A stretch of 64,000 nucleotides of DNA from NCBI RefSeq assembly GCF_000831645.3, contig NZ_CP012559.1, positions 682,001-746,000 of the forward strand. Reading direction: 5' to 3'. This DNA comes from Companilactobacillus heilongjiangensis (lineage in GTDB: Bacteria; Bacillota; Bacilli; Lactobacillales; Lactobacillaceae). The notes beneath the pieces were generated by a model, which saw only the letters and a program-made list of their open reading frames with translations, did not search any database and was not told the origin of the DNA. Position 1 is the first letter of the stretch. Each line of letters opens with the position of its first letter. Shown one piece after another: positions 43,471-51,480 of this stretch. Both the position numbers and the translations under genes were made by a program.

Positions 43471-43557
43471 ATAGAAAGAATAGAATCTGCATTGTTCAAA
43501 TAACGTTGTGACTATCTTTCAAATGTGTTTTTTGAATAGAGAAAGGGGAAAAGTATT

Positions 43558-43719
43558 ATGACAACTGTGTCAATTGGGACAAAGGTTGTGGTTAATAATG
43601 AATCTGAAAGAAAAAGAATAGACGATGTTATTAATAAATCATATACCCCAAAAGAAAAAGAAGAACGCCTAAAGAAGATTAAGAGTCACATGAAATCTAA
43701 TTATAGGATTATAAATTAA
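43558..43719 (+). CDS. 53-residue protein, candidate antitoxin of the GNAT module
   Basis: ATG 43558 preceded by GAAAGGGGAAAAG, a strong RBS. The protein begins TTVSIGTKVVVNNESERKRI, a short strand then a helix as in ribbon-helix-helix or similar DNA-binding antitoxins, and continues with a very charged helix (PKEKEERLKKIKSHMKS). The next gene starts four bases after the stop and encodes a TacT-like acetyltransferase. Small size, order and spacing match type II toxin-antitoxin operons, but the sequence is not a standard DUF1778 antitoxin as far as I can see. Confidence 0.6.
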   Translation: MTTVSIGTKVVVNNESERKRIDDVINKSYTPKEKEERLKKIKSHMKSNYRIIN

Positions 43720-43722
43720 AAA

Positions 43723-44277
43723 TTGAATAATAATGAGTTAAAAGCCATAAGATTGAATACATCATTTTACAATACAGAATCATTAAAATCATTTGACTGT
43801 GGTGATGGCAGAATAAATGATTATTTTGTGAATGAAGCTATCGGATTAGATCAAGAGAACATTTTTGCTACTACGATATATGTTGATAACAGTGATAATA
43901 TTGTTGGCTTTTATTCAACCTCAGCTTCACTCTTACTCATTGATAATAGGGACGATGGGTTTGAGAAGTCTATTACTAGGGAGACAATGACCGAATATAG
44001 TGCAATAAAGATTCAGTATTTTGCGGTTGATGAACAATATCAAAATAACGGTGTTGGCATGTCTCTGATGCAAAATATGATTGAACGGTTAATTTTGGCA
44101 GACATGAAATATAATATTGGATTTAAAGTTTTATATCTGGAAGCTTTAACTAATGCTATGGATTTTTATGAGTATTGTGGATTTAATTTTTTAAAATCAT
44201 GGGAATCAGAACAGAATTTAAAAAGTGCAATTATGGTTATGAATTATGAAGAAATGTGTGATAGCGTAGATATTTGA
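43723..44277 (+). CDS. GNAT acetyltransferase resembling TacT/AtaT-type toxins
   Basis: 184 residues; TTG 43723 is the only sensible start. The N-terminal SFDCGDGRINDYFVNEA followed by ATTIYVD and VGFYSTSASLL follows the pattern of tRNA-acetylating GNAT toxins (F-x-C-G-x-x-x-L-x-x-[YF]). The acetyl-CoA loop is VDEQYQNNGVGMSLM, and MDFYEYCGFNF holds the catalytic-type tyrosine region. Such toxins block translation by acetylating aminoacyl-tRNA. The partner small gene is four bases upstream. Whether it is an active toxin is not shown. Confidence 0.7.
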   Translation: MNNNELKAIRLNTSFYNTESLKSFDCGDGRINDYFVNEAIGLDQENIFATTIYVDNSDNIVGFYSTSASLLLIDNRDDGFEKSITRETMTEYSAIKIQYFAVDEQYQNNGVGMSLMQNMIERLILADMKYNIGFKVLYLEALTNAMDFYEYCGFNFLKSWESEQNLKSAIMVMNYEEMCDSVDI

Positions 44278-44310
44278 AGATGTGCAGATATTATGCACAT
44301 CTTTTTTTTA
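44278..44310 (+). terminator. Intrinsic terminator of the GNAT toxin-like operon
   Basis: AGATGTGCA / TGCACATCT stem with loop GATATTA and a T run of eight. Confidence 0.9.
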
Positions 44311-44530
44311 TTAATTATTAAGTGATTATATATATTTGGGGTTTATTGATGGTAAAGGAGGAGTAGCAAGCGATTTAAACGTAAAAATTTTTCTCTAAAT
44401 TTTAATTGGTTTTAAGGATGTATAAAGATATGGGAGGATTGATCATGATTAATTAGATTTAACTAAGTGTGCTTTTAGATGATTTGTATTTAAATTAGAA
44501 AAAAATTTAGTTTTAGGAATTATAAAAATA

Positions 44531-44716
44531 ATGGATAAATTATTACCAGAATTAACTTGGATCAAGACTAAGGATGAGAAGATGGGAACTATTGTCTGCG
44601 TCCAAAATAAGGAGACAAACTATTTGGTCGAGTATGTCCCACATTCTCAGGATCCTAATGATGATGTAGAATTTGTTGTAAGAAAAGAAGATATAGTTGA
44701 ATATGAATTACCCTGA
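44531..44716 (+). CDS. Small hypothetical protein
   Basis: 61 residues: LPELTWIKTKDEKMGTIVCV, then EFVVRKEDIVEYELP. It looks like a small beta-barrel (KOW/SH3-like) fold: G-T-I-V strand, N-Y-L-V-E-Y strand, final DIVEYE strand. No strong RBS (AGGA 14 bases upstream). It is flanked by the two promoter repeats and ends in a terminator. I do not recognise it. Confidence 0.5.
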   Translation: MDKLLPELTWIKTKDEKMGTIVCVQNKETNYLVEYVPHSQDPNDDVEFVVRKEDIVEYELP

Positions 44717-44746
44717 CGTCTGGCAATAGTTGCTGGACGTTTTTTA
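44715..44746 (+). terminator. Intrinsic terminator after the 61-residue gene
   Basis: ACGTCTGGCAA / TTGCTGGACGT with loop TAG and six T residues. Confidence 0.88.
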
Positions 44747-44793
44747 ACACTGTCAATTTTGCAAGATTTATCAGTTAATACTAAGAAAATGTA

Positions 44794-44880
44794 GTCAAGC
44801 ATTTTAGATAAATAAACTTTTTATTTTGACGATTAATTATTGAACCAGTTTTTGTAAAATGCTATTATTTGTCCACAATC
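44794..44880 (+). promoter_or_regulatory. Promoter repeat, copy 2
   Basis: Near-copy of 43384-43470: TTGAAC (44840-44845), 17-base spacer, TATTAT (44863-44868). It lies 180 bases before the excisionase-like HTH gene, with no other gene between. The rest of 44881-45061 holds nothing I recognise. Confidence 0.7.
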
Positions 44881-45061
44881 TTAGATGAATTTTTAAGTGA
44901 ATCAGAGACGAAGTTGCTATGAAAATTAAATGCCTCTAAATTGAGTTCACATTTGATTAGAGCTATAGTAAGAATTTTGTGATTGAGTACTATATAAAGG
45001 GTGAGAAATCGATATCAAATTGTCACTCAATAGGTAAATATCAAAAGAGTAGGTGCTTACT

Positions 45062-45325
45062 ATGTCATTTGAAGTAATATTCTCAGATAAACAAAAAGAG
45101 GAACTTAGTTTACAAGTTTATTCAGTAGTGTCTGATGCCATTGAAAAAGCAAGATCAGATGCTGGGATGGACAAAATGTTTTTCAATAAGAAAGAAACTT
45201 GTGCGTATTTGGGAATAGCTAACAATACATTTGACAAATACTTTAGAGATTTAAAGCCGCATGATGTTAATGGATTTTCAATATACAGCAAAAAAGAAAT
45301 TGACGAGTTTGTTTTAAGCAAATAA
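45062..45325 (+). CDS. Excisionase/MerR-type helix-turn-helix DNA-binding protein
   Basis: 87 residues from ATG 45062 (AGTAGG eight bases upstream; an in-frame GTG at 45053 overlaps it). The C-terminal half FFNKKETCAYLGIANNTFDK and YSKKEIDEFVLSK is an HTH_17/Xis-like winged helix found in phage, plasmid and ICE genes. The N-terminal helix is acidic. It marks this AT-rich stretch as mobile-element-derived, although no integrase is present. Confidence 0.75.
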   Translation: MSFEVIFSDKQKEELSLQVYSVVSDAIEKARSDAGMDKMFFNKKETCAYLGIANNTFDKYFRDLKPHDVNGFSIYSKKEIDEFVLSK

Positions 45326-45572
45326 AAATTTAATTTATTATCATTAGCAAGTACTCTAAAACTAATCTTTTAAGGGGTGATGCAAATTAATAATGAAATC
45401 AGGTAATTCAAAAATAAAATTTTGCAGTAACCTAATAGTTGTTGCTAGGCTTGAAATGATATAATTTGCTTTAGATAATTTGAATAATGCGAAGCATACC
45501 AGATACTCAGTAAATTGGTTACATATGAGTGTTGCTATATCAAAATATAATAAAAATTCTAAGGAGGAAAAG

Positions 45573-45800
45573 ATGGACATTAAAAGAGATATTTTAAGAA
45601 AAAATAAATTTTTGAGTTCTTTGAGTACTGTCTTTACGGATTCTTTTAAAATTGTTCTTTCTCCCCAAAAATCAAATGTTGATAAATATTTAAACTTATC
45701 TACAAGTAAAGACATTGATAAGGTTAAATTAAGTAATGATTATTTAATGGTTGGCAATGACTTGAGGAAAGCAATGTTTGACTATGACGGTAAACACTAA
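45573..45800 (+). CDS. Small hypothetical protein preceding the DUF2335 gene
   Basis: 75 residues from ATG 45573, with AAGGAGG (45561-45567); upstream extension of the frame lacks an RBS. KRDILRKNKFLSSLSTVFTD and YLNLSTSKDIDKVK are the only notable stretches; no known domain is seen. Its end overlaps the start of the DUF2335 gene by 23 bases, so the two are translationally coupled. A TATAAT at about 45462-45467 may be its promoter. Confidence 0.65.
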   Translation: MDIKRDILRKNKFLSSLSTVFTDSFKIVLSPQKSNVDKYLNLSTSKDIDKVKLSNDYLMVGNDLRKAMFDYDGKH

Positions 45801-46305
45801 TGAATCTTTGCCCAATGATGATAGCCAAAATCAGGAATTAAAGACGACTGATGAGGCAAAAGCTAAAGAAGATTTAGATAATGTTTTAAAAAGAATCCCT
45901 AAAAAGGAAAGAAATGAAGTTAGAAGAATTATTACATCCTCGACTTTCTCTGGCCCTATACCTCATCCGGATATATTAAAGGGCTACGCTGAAGTTTATC
46001 CGGAAGCTCCAAAGCAGATAATTGAAAATTCTATAGAGGAATCAAAACATAGACGAAAGTTTGATGATAATGCACTTGAGGCCGCTGTTTCTGAAAATAG
46101 AATTCGATTATACTTGGCGACTTTAGTATGTTTGACGATGATCATTGGGGGAGTTACATTAATTCTCTGTGGTCATGAAGTAACCGGTGGAATTTTGACT
46201 GGATCAACTTTAGTAGGTGTGCTGAGTGCTTATCTTGCACCATTTAATAAGAATCGAAATTCTAACGATAACAATGAATCAGAAGAAAAAGAAATAGATA
46301 AATAA
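45778..46305 (+). CDS. DUF2335 membrane protein
   Basis: 175 residues from TTG 45778 (GAGGAAAG seven bases upstream) or ATG 45784. A hydrophilic N-terminus is followed by SGPIPHPDILKGYAEVYP and APKQIIENSIEESKHRRK, the DUF2335 signature (G-P-x-P-x-P-x-x-L-x-x-Y), then two membrane helices (about 109-127 and 134-151) and a charged tail. The family is widespread on mobile elements and has no firm function. Here it accompanies an Xis-like gene and a coupled small gene. Confidence 0.82.
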   Translation: MTMTVNTNESLPNDDSQNQELKTTDEAKAKEDLDNVLKRIPKKERNEVRRIITSSTFSGPIPHPDILKGYAEVYPEAPKQIIENSIEESKHRRKFDDNALEAAVSENRIRLYLATLVCLTMIIGGVTLILCGHEVTGGILTGSTLVGVLSAYLAPFNKNRNSNDNNESEEKEIDK

Positions 46306-46316
46306 TTAATTCAGAC

Positions 46317-46364
46317 CAAAAGAGATTCTCACTCTATTAATTTCGAATGAGAATCTCTTTTAAT
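46317..46364 (+). terminator. Intrinsic terminator of the DUF2335 operon
   Basis: AAAAGAGATTCTCA / TGAGAATCTCTTTT with a loop of about 17 bases; T-rich on the plus side and A-rich on the left. Confidence 0.85.
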
Positions 46365-46525
46365 TTGAAATGCATTTCTCCTGATTTGCTTCCAAACATA
46401 TTTTTATTTAATTAAATTGATTGCACTTTTGATTGACATATTCATGCAATCTTATCAGATGGTTTCAAACTTAAAAACCCCCGATTTAGAAATACTTAAT
46501 CGTTGATTAGGTTGAGAGATATATA

Positions 46526-46572
46526 AAAAGAAGTAAAACTTCACTTTTAAGTGTGGCTTTACTTCTTTTTGT
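46526..46572 (-). terminator. Intrinsic terminator of the XRE regulator gene
   Basis: Minus-strand AAAGAAGTAAAGCCACACTT / AAGTGAAGTTTTACTTCTTT hairpin followed by TTATATATC; T-rich. Confidence 0.82.
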
Positions 46573-46574
46573 TT

Positions 46575-46898
46575 CTATAAATTATTCATTGTTGATAATA
46601 GTTCCAAGATTTTTTCGGATAAAACTTCACGTTTGTCACGTGGAAGACTAGCTAAGAAGTCTAGCAATTCTAAATATTTTATTCCATTGTTAGCAGGTTC
46701 ATTGAAAATATCTGATAGTTTTAAATTCATTGCGGTTGAAATTCTTTCAAGCTTATTGATTGAGATGTTGTTATTAACACCACGTTCAAGTTGTGAAACT
46801 AAGCTCTCACTAACGTCGGCTTTTTCCGCTAATTGCTCAATGGTTAAGCCCAATGATTGTCTTTTGTCACGTATTATTTTACCGATTTCGTCGATCAT
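46575..46898 (-). CDS. XRE-family helix-turn-helix regulator
   Basis: 107 residues. HTH_3 domain at 1-60: IGKIIRDKRQSLGLTIEQLA, EKADVSESLVSQLERG, then NNISINKLERISTAMNL. The C-terminal helix (FLASLPRDKREVLSEKILEL) is probably for dimerisation. ATG with GAGGTG upstream. Divergent from the 47270 gene across a 370-base AT-rich spacer that it may control. Confidence 0.85.
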   Translation of the reverse strand: MIDEIGKIIRDKRQSLGLTIEQLAEKADVSESLVSQLERGVNNNISINKLERISTAMNLKLSDIFNEPANNGIKYLELLDFLASLPRDKREVLSEKILELLSTMNNL

Positions 46899-47269
46899 TC
46901 ATATACACCTCAAATCGTTCTTAATGCAACCTTAGTTGAGATGATGAATGATTTGAACAGAAGATAATACATATTTTGATGAATAAAAAGTAATATAATA
47001 CATTGAAATGCTTTTTAAAAAGCTTTATTTCAGACTAATAGTGGTCGAGTAAATTATATAATACATGTTTTATATAGCAATGTATGTATATTAGTTTCGT
47101 ATTCTATTTTTTTACCCATATTATGTAATATAATACGTATATAATCCTAATATAAGTAAAATAATACCAATTAACTTTGCTTCATTATTAATATCCGAAA
47201 TTGGGATATTTTAAAGAAACCACTTATATATTAAAGGAAACAATTTGTAAAGGAGAGGGGGGGTAGATA
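46899..47269. other. Divergent AT-rich intergenic region upstream of the zinc-ribbon gene
   Basis: No gene seen. The 12-mer GTAATATAATAC occurs twice (about 46990 and 47127), and TATATAATAC once more at about 47056, so TATAAT-like boxes are repeated. AAAGCTTTATTTC near 47020 pairs with GAAATGCTTTTT upstream. These could be operators for the XRE protein or simply AT-rich promoters. Confidence 0.35.
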
Positions 47270-47623
47270 ATGAGGTTTTGTCCAAATTGTGGTGCTAAAT
47301 GTAACGATGAAAGTATATTTTGTTCAACTTGTGGAAAGAAGCTTGAAAAAAGTGAAGATTACAATACTGAGCAACTTACTCAAGAGACAGTCGATAATAC
47401 TCAACAAGCGAGAATTAGATATGCAGGGGGACCATTAGGATATGTTAATCCCAAAATTTTTTGGCCAATTACAGGAATTTTATTTTTCTTTGTCTGTTTG
47501 TACGGTCGATCGAACTTTATTTTTGGGATAGCAATAGCACTGGTAAGAAAATTAGATAGTCCTAGAGAATGGATTTACGCCTGTATAACTTTGGTAATCG
47601 CTGGTATTTTAGCATATGTTTAG
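47270..47623 (+). CDS. Zinc-ribbon membrane protein
   Basis: 117 residues. N-terminal zinc ribbon RFCPNCGAKCNDESIFCSTCGKK (two C-x-x-C knuckles), an acidic Gln/Thr linker, then two membrane helices (about 66-85 and 98-116). ATG after GGAGAGGGGGGG. Such zinc_ribbon_2 proteins are common in lactobacilli and usually of unknown role. First of a plus-strand series (47270-50576) that ends with another zinc-ribbon protein. Confidence 0.8.
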   Translation: MRFCPNCGAKCNDESIFCSTCGKKLEKSEDYNTEQLTQETVDNTQQARIRYAGGPLGYVNPKIFWPITGILFFFVCLYGRSNFIFGIAIALVRKLDSPREWIYACITLVIAGILAYV

Positions 47624-47678
47624 CATGATAATTTTGAACAAATATGTTATTTTATAAAGCTTTTCATAGGGGGAAGAC

Positions 47679-48167
47679 ATGAAAAAATCAAATAAAACAC
47701 TTATAATTTTATTTTTCATAATATTGGCAGCTATAGGAATATATCAATATACCAACAGGATGCCTCAGGGGGTAACTGACAGAGATACTATTATGACTAA
47801 AGCATCAAATTCTATAGATACAGATTTGGGGTTAGATTTGAGTGCTAATGCTTATGATGTCTATAACGATCAAGATGAGTACAGAATTTTCCTTTATCGT
47901 AATAGCCGAACCAAGCGGTTTGTTTTTCCAGTCAAGGAAAAAAAGAGCGGGGATGTACATTATTGTTATTTAGTTGCCTATGAAGATACACGGGGTTATA
48001 CAAACAAAATGGCCGTAGATATTAATAATTCAAAATGGGCTAGATTTATTGATAAAAGGGTTGCAAGTATTGAAGGCAATAATCCCTCAGAAAAGGATTA
48101 TGAATATAGTTATTCATATTACTATGATAATTTTTCGAATTTGGATGACTATGATTATATCGGTTAA
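47679..48167 (+). CDS. Hypothetical secreted or membrane-anchored protein
   Basis: 162 residues. An N-terminal helix (TLIILFFIILAAIGIYQY), then an extracytoplasmic domain with EYRIFLYRNSRTKRFVFPV and VHYCYLVAYED, and a Tyr/Asp/Ser-rich tail (YEYSYSYYYDNFSNLDDYDY). ATG after AGGGGGAAGAC. No family recognised. Spaced 55 bases after the zinc-ribbon gene and 23 before the SLAP gene. Confidence 0.65.
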   Translation: MKKSNKTLIILFFIILAAIGIYQYTNRMPQGVTDRDTIMTKASNSIDTDLGLDLSANAYDVYNDQDEYRIFLYRNSRTKRFVFPVKEKKSGDVHYCYLVAYEDTRGYTNKMAVDINNSKWARFIDKRVASIEGNNPSEKDYEYSYSYYYDNFSNLDDYDYIG

Positions 48168-48190
48168 TAAAAAATGGGAGAGAAACAAGT

Positions 48191-48928
48191 ATGAAGAAAA
48201 CAAGTATTTTTTTAATTTCAGCAACAGCATTAATTTCAGGAGCTTTTTTATTTAATAACCAAACAGAGGTTTCAGCCAGTGGAATTGCAACTACACATGA
48301 TGACATTACCTTTTTGTACACTGATACTGGAGATATGGTTGCTGACCGTGCATTGGCGCCTAGATCACCATGGGCAGTTGGTAAAATAATTAATTTGAAT
48401 GATGAAACGTACTATCAGGTTGCCACAAATGAATATGTTAAATCTAGCGATGTTGATTATACTAATAAACCAGTGACTTCAGTTAAGAATCAAGTGAAAA
48501 ATGATGTGACTGTTTCGGCTCAAGGTCAATCAGCACCAGTCTATAGTGATGAAACTAATAATGTCCAACAAATGATCAATTATGGTGATGCGTATAAGGT
48601 TGGACGTATTGTGGAAAATGAATATGGACAATACTTTTATCAAGTATCTGGTCATGGTTGGGTAGTTGGCGACATGATGAATATTAAAGGGAATGCCAGA
48701 AACATTGAACATATTAATGGCTTCTTCCCTATGGCAAATGATACAAAACATGGAATCAACGCTGATGAAGAAGTAAATATCTTAATTGGATCAGGTGCAG
48801 ATGCAGACTTAGTTTATCAAATCCCTGATGAGGTACTTCAATATGTGGGAACAGTAGATAACTGGCTAGGTGGAGATACAGGTACAAATTATCGTCGTAT
48901 GTCAAAACTTTATCAACTTCAATATTAA
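48191..48928 (+). CDS. Secreted SLAP-domain (S-layer-like) protein
   Basis: 245 residues with a signal peptide (KKTSIFLISATALISGAFLF...VSAS). The repeated pattern LYTDTGDMVADRALAPRSPW then TYYQVATNEYVKSSDV, and YSDETNNVQQMINYGDAYKV then YFYQVSGHGWVVGDMM, matches the SLAP domain (Pfam S-layer protein A-like), which attaches proteins to the wall through teichoic or polysaccharide polymers. Two SLAP units are visible plus a C-terminal domain of about 75 residues of unknown type. RBS GGGAGAG. Confidence 0.82.
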   Translation: MKKTSIFLISATALISGAFLFNNQTEVSASGIATTHDDITFLYTDTGDMVADRALAPRSPWAVGKIINLNDETYYQVATNEYVKSSDVDYTNKPVTSVKNQVKNDVTVSAQGQSAPVYSDETNNVQQMINYGDAYKVGRIVENEYGQYFYQVSGHGWVVGDMMNIKGNARNIEHINGFFPMANDTKHGINADEEVNILIGSGADADLVYQIPDEVLQYVGTVDNWLGGDTGTNYRRMSKLYQLQY

Positions 48929-48950
48929 AAAGGAGGAAAGGTGATTTTTT

Positions 48951-49793
48951 ATGAAAAAATTTTTTTTGCCTTTAGTCTCAATATTATTAATTGGAGTCGT
49001 GTTAACTGGATGCAGTACAACGTCGAATCAATCTGCAAAAATAAACACCAAGAAGACAGAAGTAGCAAAAACGGCTACGTCATATTATCAAAGTTTAAAT
49101 AAAGCAGATAAAAAGAAGATTATTTTTAAATTTTCTCAAGACCAAGATGAAACTAGTGATAATTCAGCTGATCCAGTATATGCAATCTCACTAAAAATTA
49201 CGAATAATACTAAGAAAATAGTTAAATTTGATCAATCTAAATTTATTGTATTTGTTAGTGAAACAACTAAATTTCCGTCCACAAAAAGCGGAATCATTAC
49301 GTTAAAACCTGGTAAAAGTGTTTCTATAAACCAATTGATTGAAAAGGTTAGTGAACAAGCGTTAGTGGGAAATGATAGTTACTTTATTTATATGAATATG
49401 GATAATAAATTAGCTAAAACACTGACGGTGGTTCCCAAGGCAAGTGTTCAAAACAATACGGGTACTGATTCTTCAAACGATGTCCAACAATCACAAGATA
49501 ACTCAAGTGCTGGGACTAACGATTCAACTACGGGTGCACTAGACAATACTGATGATAGCCAGTCACAAGAGGATGGTTCTTCTACTGTAAATAATTCATT
49601 TGATAAAGGCGGTAATCCTCAAGTTAATCCTAATGTAACTGATGGTGGAATTTCTGATAGGATAGCTGCATGGCAGGAAGAGGCTAGACAAGAAGCTTTA
49701 AACCAAGGGATGTCTGATAGTGAAGCCAATGACTATTCATATAAAGTTGCTTGGCAGAAGGAAAATGCGTTCGAAGAAAGTTTGGATAATTAG
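48951..49793 (+). CDS. Lipoprotein with Ig-like domain and low-complexity linker
   Basis: 280 residues. Lipobox VLTGC (Cys21). A beta-sandwich region like DUF4352 follows (DPVYAISLKITNNTKKIVKF, then GIITLKPGKSVSINQLI), then a Ser/Asn/Asp/Gln linker and a C-terminal motif ISDRIAAWQEEARQEALNQG. RBS AGGAGGAAAGG. The stop at 49791-49793 is followed at once by a 41-codon open stretch in another frame (49793-49918), so the C-terminus may be truncated by a frameshift. Confidence 0.78.
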   Translation: MKKFFLPLVSILLIGVVLTGCSTTSNQSAKINTKKTEVAKTATSYYQSLNKADKKKIIFKFSQDQDETSDNSADPVYAISLKITNNTKKIVKFDQSKFIVFVSETTKFPSTKSGIITLKPGKSVSINQLIEKVSEQALVGNDSYFIYMNMDNKLAKTLTVVPKASVQNNTGTDSSNDVQQSQDNSSAGTNDSTTGALDNTDDSQSQEDGSSTVNNSFDKGGNPQVNPNVTDGGISDRIAAWQEEARQEALNQGMSDSEANDYSYKVAWQKENAFEESLDN

Positions 49794-49918
49794 ATTCAGA
49801 TATCAAATTATATGTTAAGAAATTGGATGCCAATAATTATGATAATAGTATTGCTAAGGAAAAAAACGGTTACTTAGTAGAAGAATACAATAGTTATTAC
49901 GAGTTGGATTACGATTAG
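49793..49918 (+). pseudogene. 41-codon coding-like fragment after the lipoprotein gene
   Basis: An open stretch without a start codon reads DSDIKLYVKKLDANNYDNSI, later GYLVEEYNSYYELDYD, then TAG. Composition is protein-like. It is offset by one base from the lipoprotein frame, so a single lost base near 49790 would fuse the two into a protein of about 321 residues. It could also be the remnant of a separate gene. Confidence 0.5.
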
Positions 49919-49985
49919 TTTAATCATTTATTGTAACAGTGACTTAAATTGATAGTTTAAAGAAATTTTAAAAGGGGTAGTAAAA

Positions 49986-50576
49986 ATGAAATTTTGTACA
50001 AATTGTGGGTTTAAAATGAATGATGATGTTGAGTTTTGCCCTAAGTGTGGAACGAAACAAGTAATACCTGATTTGAATAATAATGGATCAAATAGTAATT
50101 CTTCTAGTGAAACTCACCAAGTTGATAATCAAGGGTATGTTGATGAGCAATCCAACACTCAACAGGCGGGCCCCGGCATCAATAATAATTATCAGAGACG
50201 GAATGTACTTAATAGTAAGATAAAGATTGGGCAACCCAAACATCTCAATTTCATGGAAAGCGTTAGTTATATATTTTCTAATATGTTTGACTTTAGTTCA
50301 ACTGTTCAGGATAATCAGAAATCAATTTTTTGGTGGAATTATCTACTTATAACAATTGTGTCTGTGGTTTTAACTCCGACGGTACAATCAATAGGTTACA
50401 TTGAATATTTAGTTTTTAATTCAGGAATCATGCTGTTTACTGTTGCTTCTATTATGCGTAGATTAAACTACCTAGGAAAAAGCAAGGAGTTGGCCTGGCT
50501 AGCTCTTGTACCAGTTGCTGTCATATATCCTTTGATAATGATGTTCTTCAATAAAAAAGAGGATAGTGTTAGATAA
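49986..50576 (+). CDS. Zinc-ribbon plus DUF805-like membrane protein
   Basis: 196 residues. N-terminal zinc ribbon KFCTNCGFKMNDDVEFCPKC, an Asn/Ser/Gln-rich linker, then a membrane domain with LNFMESVSYIFSNMFDFSST and about four helices containing FWWNYLLITIV, TVASIMRRLNYLGKSKELAW and LMIMMFFNKK; W-N-Y and the R-R-L-x-x-x-G-x-S pattern are DUF805 features. ATG with AAAGGGGTAG upstream. Function unknown. Last gene before the ssrA terminator region. Confidence 0.78.
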   Translation: MKFCTNCGFKMNDDVEFCPKCGTKQVIPDLNNNGSNSNSSSETHQVDNQGYVDEQSNTQQAGPGINNNYQRRNVLNSKIKIGQPKHLNFMESVSYIFSNMFDFSSTVQDNQKSIFWWNYLLITIVSVVLTPTVQSIGYIEYLVFNSGIMLFTVASIMRRLNYLGKSKELAWLALVPVAVIYPLIMMFFNKKEDSVR

Positions 50577-50580
50577 CAAA

Positions 50581-50896
50581 AAATTGAATGCCTTTTGAAT
50601 GCAATCCATGTTAGATAATATGAAACTCGTAAAAGTAAAAGCCTATAATACTAGGACAGTAACCTGCTTTAATATTACAGACTTCTTTTGTATTATGGAG
50701 TTATCTCAATCAAATATATGCAAAGTTCATGATTTTTAGGAAAGTAAAGGAGCTATCAACCTATTTTGATAATAGATTGATAGCTCCCTTTTTGATTTTT
50801 ATTTGTCTAACTCGTGTAACCTGTTCCCACACTTTGAGTTTTTGTTGTTAAATTGAATGCCATTTTGAATGCCATTCAAGTGGAATAGTATGAAAC
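50581..50896 (+). repeat. Direct-repeat pair next to ssrA, with an intervening terminator
   Basis: About 46 bases are repeated: AAATTGAATGCCttttGAAT-GC...ATA-TATGAAACT at 50581-50626 and 50850-50896 (imperfect). Between them is hairpin GGAGCTATCAACCTATTttg / AATAGATTGATAGCTCC with a T run (50746-50794), which can end the 49986 transcript. On the minus strand the second copy is open and reads HLNGIQNGIQFNNK...HELDK before a stop, reminiscent of the ends of some phage integrases. It might be debris of an element once inserted beside ssrA. Confidence 0.45.
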
Positions 50897-50913
50897 TATA
50901 TGAATTTTGAGAA

Positions 50914-50962
50914 AACAAAAAACCAGCTGTATCAAGGCTTGTAGGCCTTAACACAACTGGCT
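50914..50962 (-). terminator. Intrinsic terminator of ssrA
   Basis: Minus-strand stem AGCCAGTTGTGTTAAGGC / GCCTTGATACAGCTGGTT then TTTTGTTTTC. Confidence 0.88.
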
Positions 50963-50975
50963 TAATTCTACAAAA

Positions 50976-51338
50976 TGGAGGTGAGGGGAATTGAACCCCT
51001 GTCCAAGCATAATGCTATGCAAGCATCTACACTCATAGTTGTATCATTTAATGTTTCGCCACTCTGAACGCCATACAACCAGGCTAACCACAGTGACTAT
51101 TCCGGTAATCTCTTTTTAACTATTCAGAATGCACGGTTAAACGTAGCCCAATTAATTTGAGACCCATTTCCAGCCCTTGGGCGAAACTAGAATGGATCAC
51201 GATTAGACTGTTTTTAGGCAGCTAATGCGTAAGAATTATTATTTTTTGCAGTTATAATAAACTGTGTGTTTTTAGAGGGACACGAAACCCTAAGTGCAGC
51301 TTGCACGCTACTACACATGTCGAATCCAGAACACCCCC
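50976..51338 (-). ncRNA. ssrA: Transfer-messenger RNA (tmRNA)
   Basis: The 5' end GGGGGTGTTCTGGATTCGAC (51338 leftward) and the 3' end GGGGTTCAATTCCCCTCACC-TCCA (to 50976) form the tRNA-like acceptor and T arms. The tag frame is at 51249-51214 and reads AKNNNSYALAA followed by TAA. Rescues stalled ribosomes and tags nascent chains for proteolysis. A promoter TTGCTA-17-TATTAT lies at 51385-51357. Confidence 0.97.
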
Positions 51339-51356
51339 ATGAATGTTCACCTTAAT

Positions 51357-51385
51357 ATAATAGCTAATTTTCCATAATATAGCAA
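51357..51385 (-). promoter_or_regulatory. ssrA promoter
   Basis: Minus strand TTGCTA, 17-base spacer, TATTAT; the -10 ends 18 bases before the mature 5' end, leaving a short precursor leader. Confidence 0.65.
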
Positions 51386-51480
51386 ATTGTATGACTTAAT
51401 TATTATAAAAATATTGATGCGTTAGAGGTGCTACTTGGCATAAAAATTGTTAAAATACTGGTGTGAACGGAGGTATGCAA

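Noticed and set aside
50976-51000. Possible att duplication of the ssrA 3' end
   Set aside because: No second copy of GAGGGGAATTGAACCCC found in the window.
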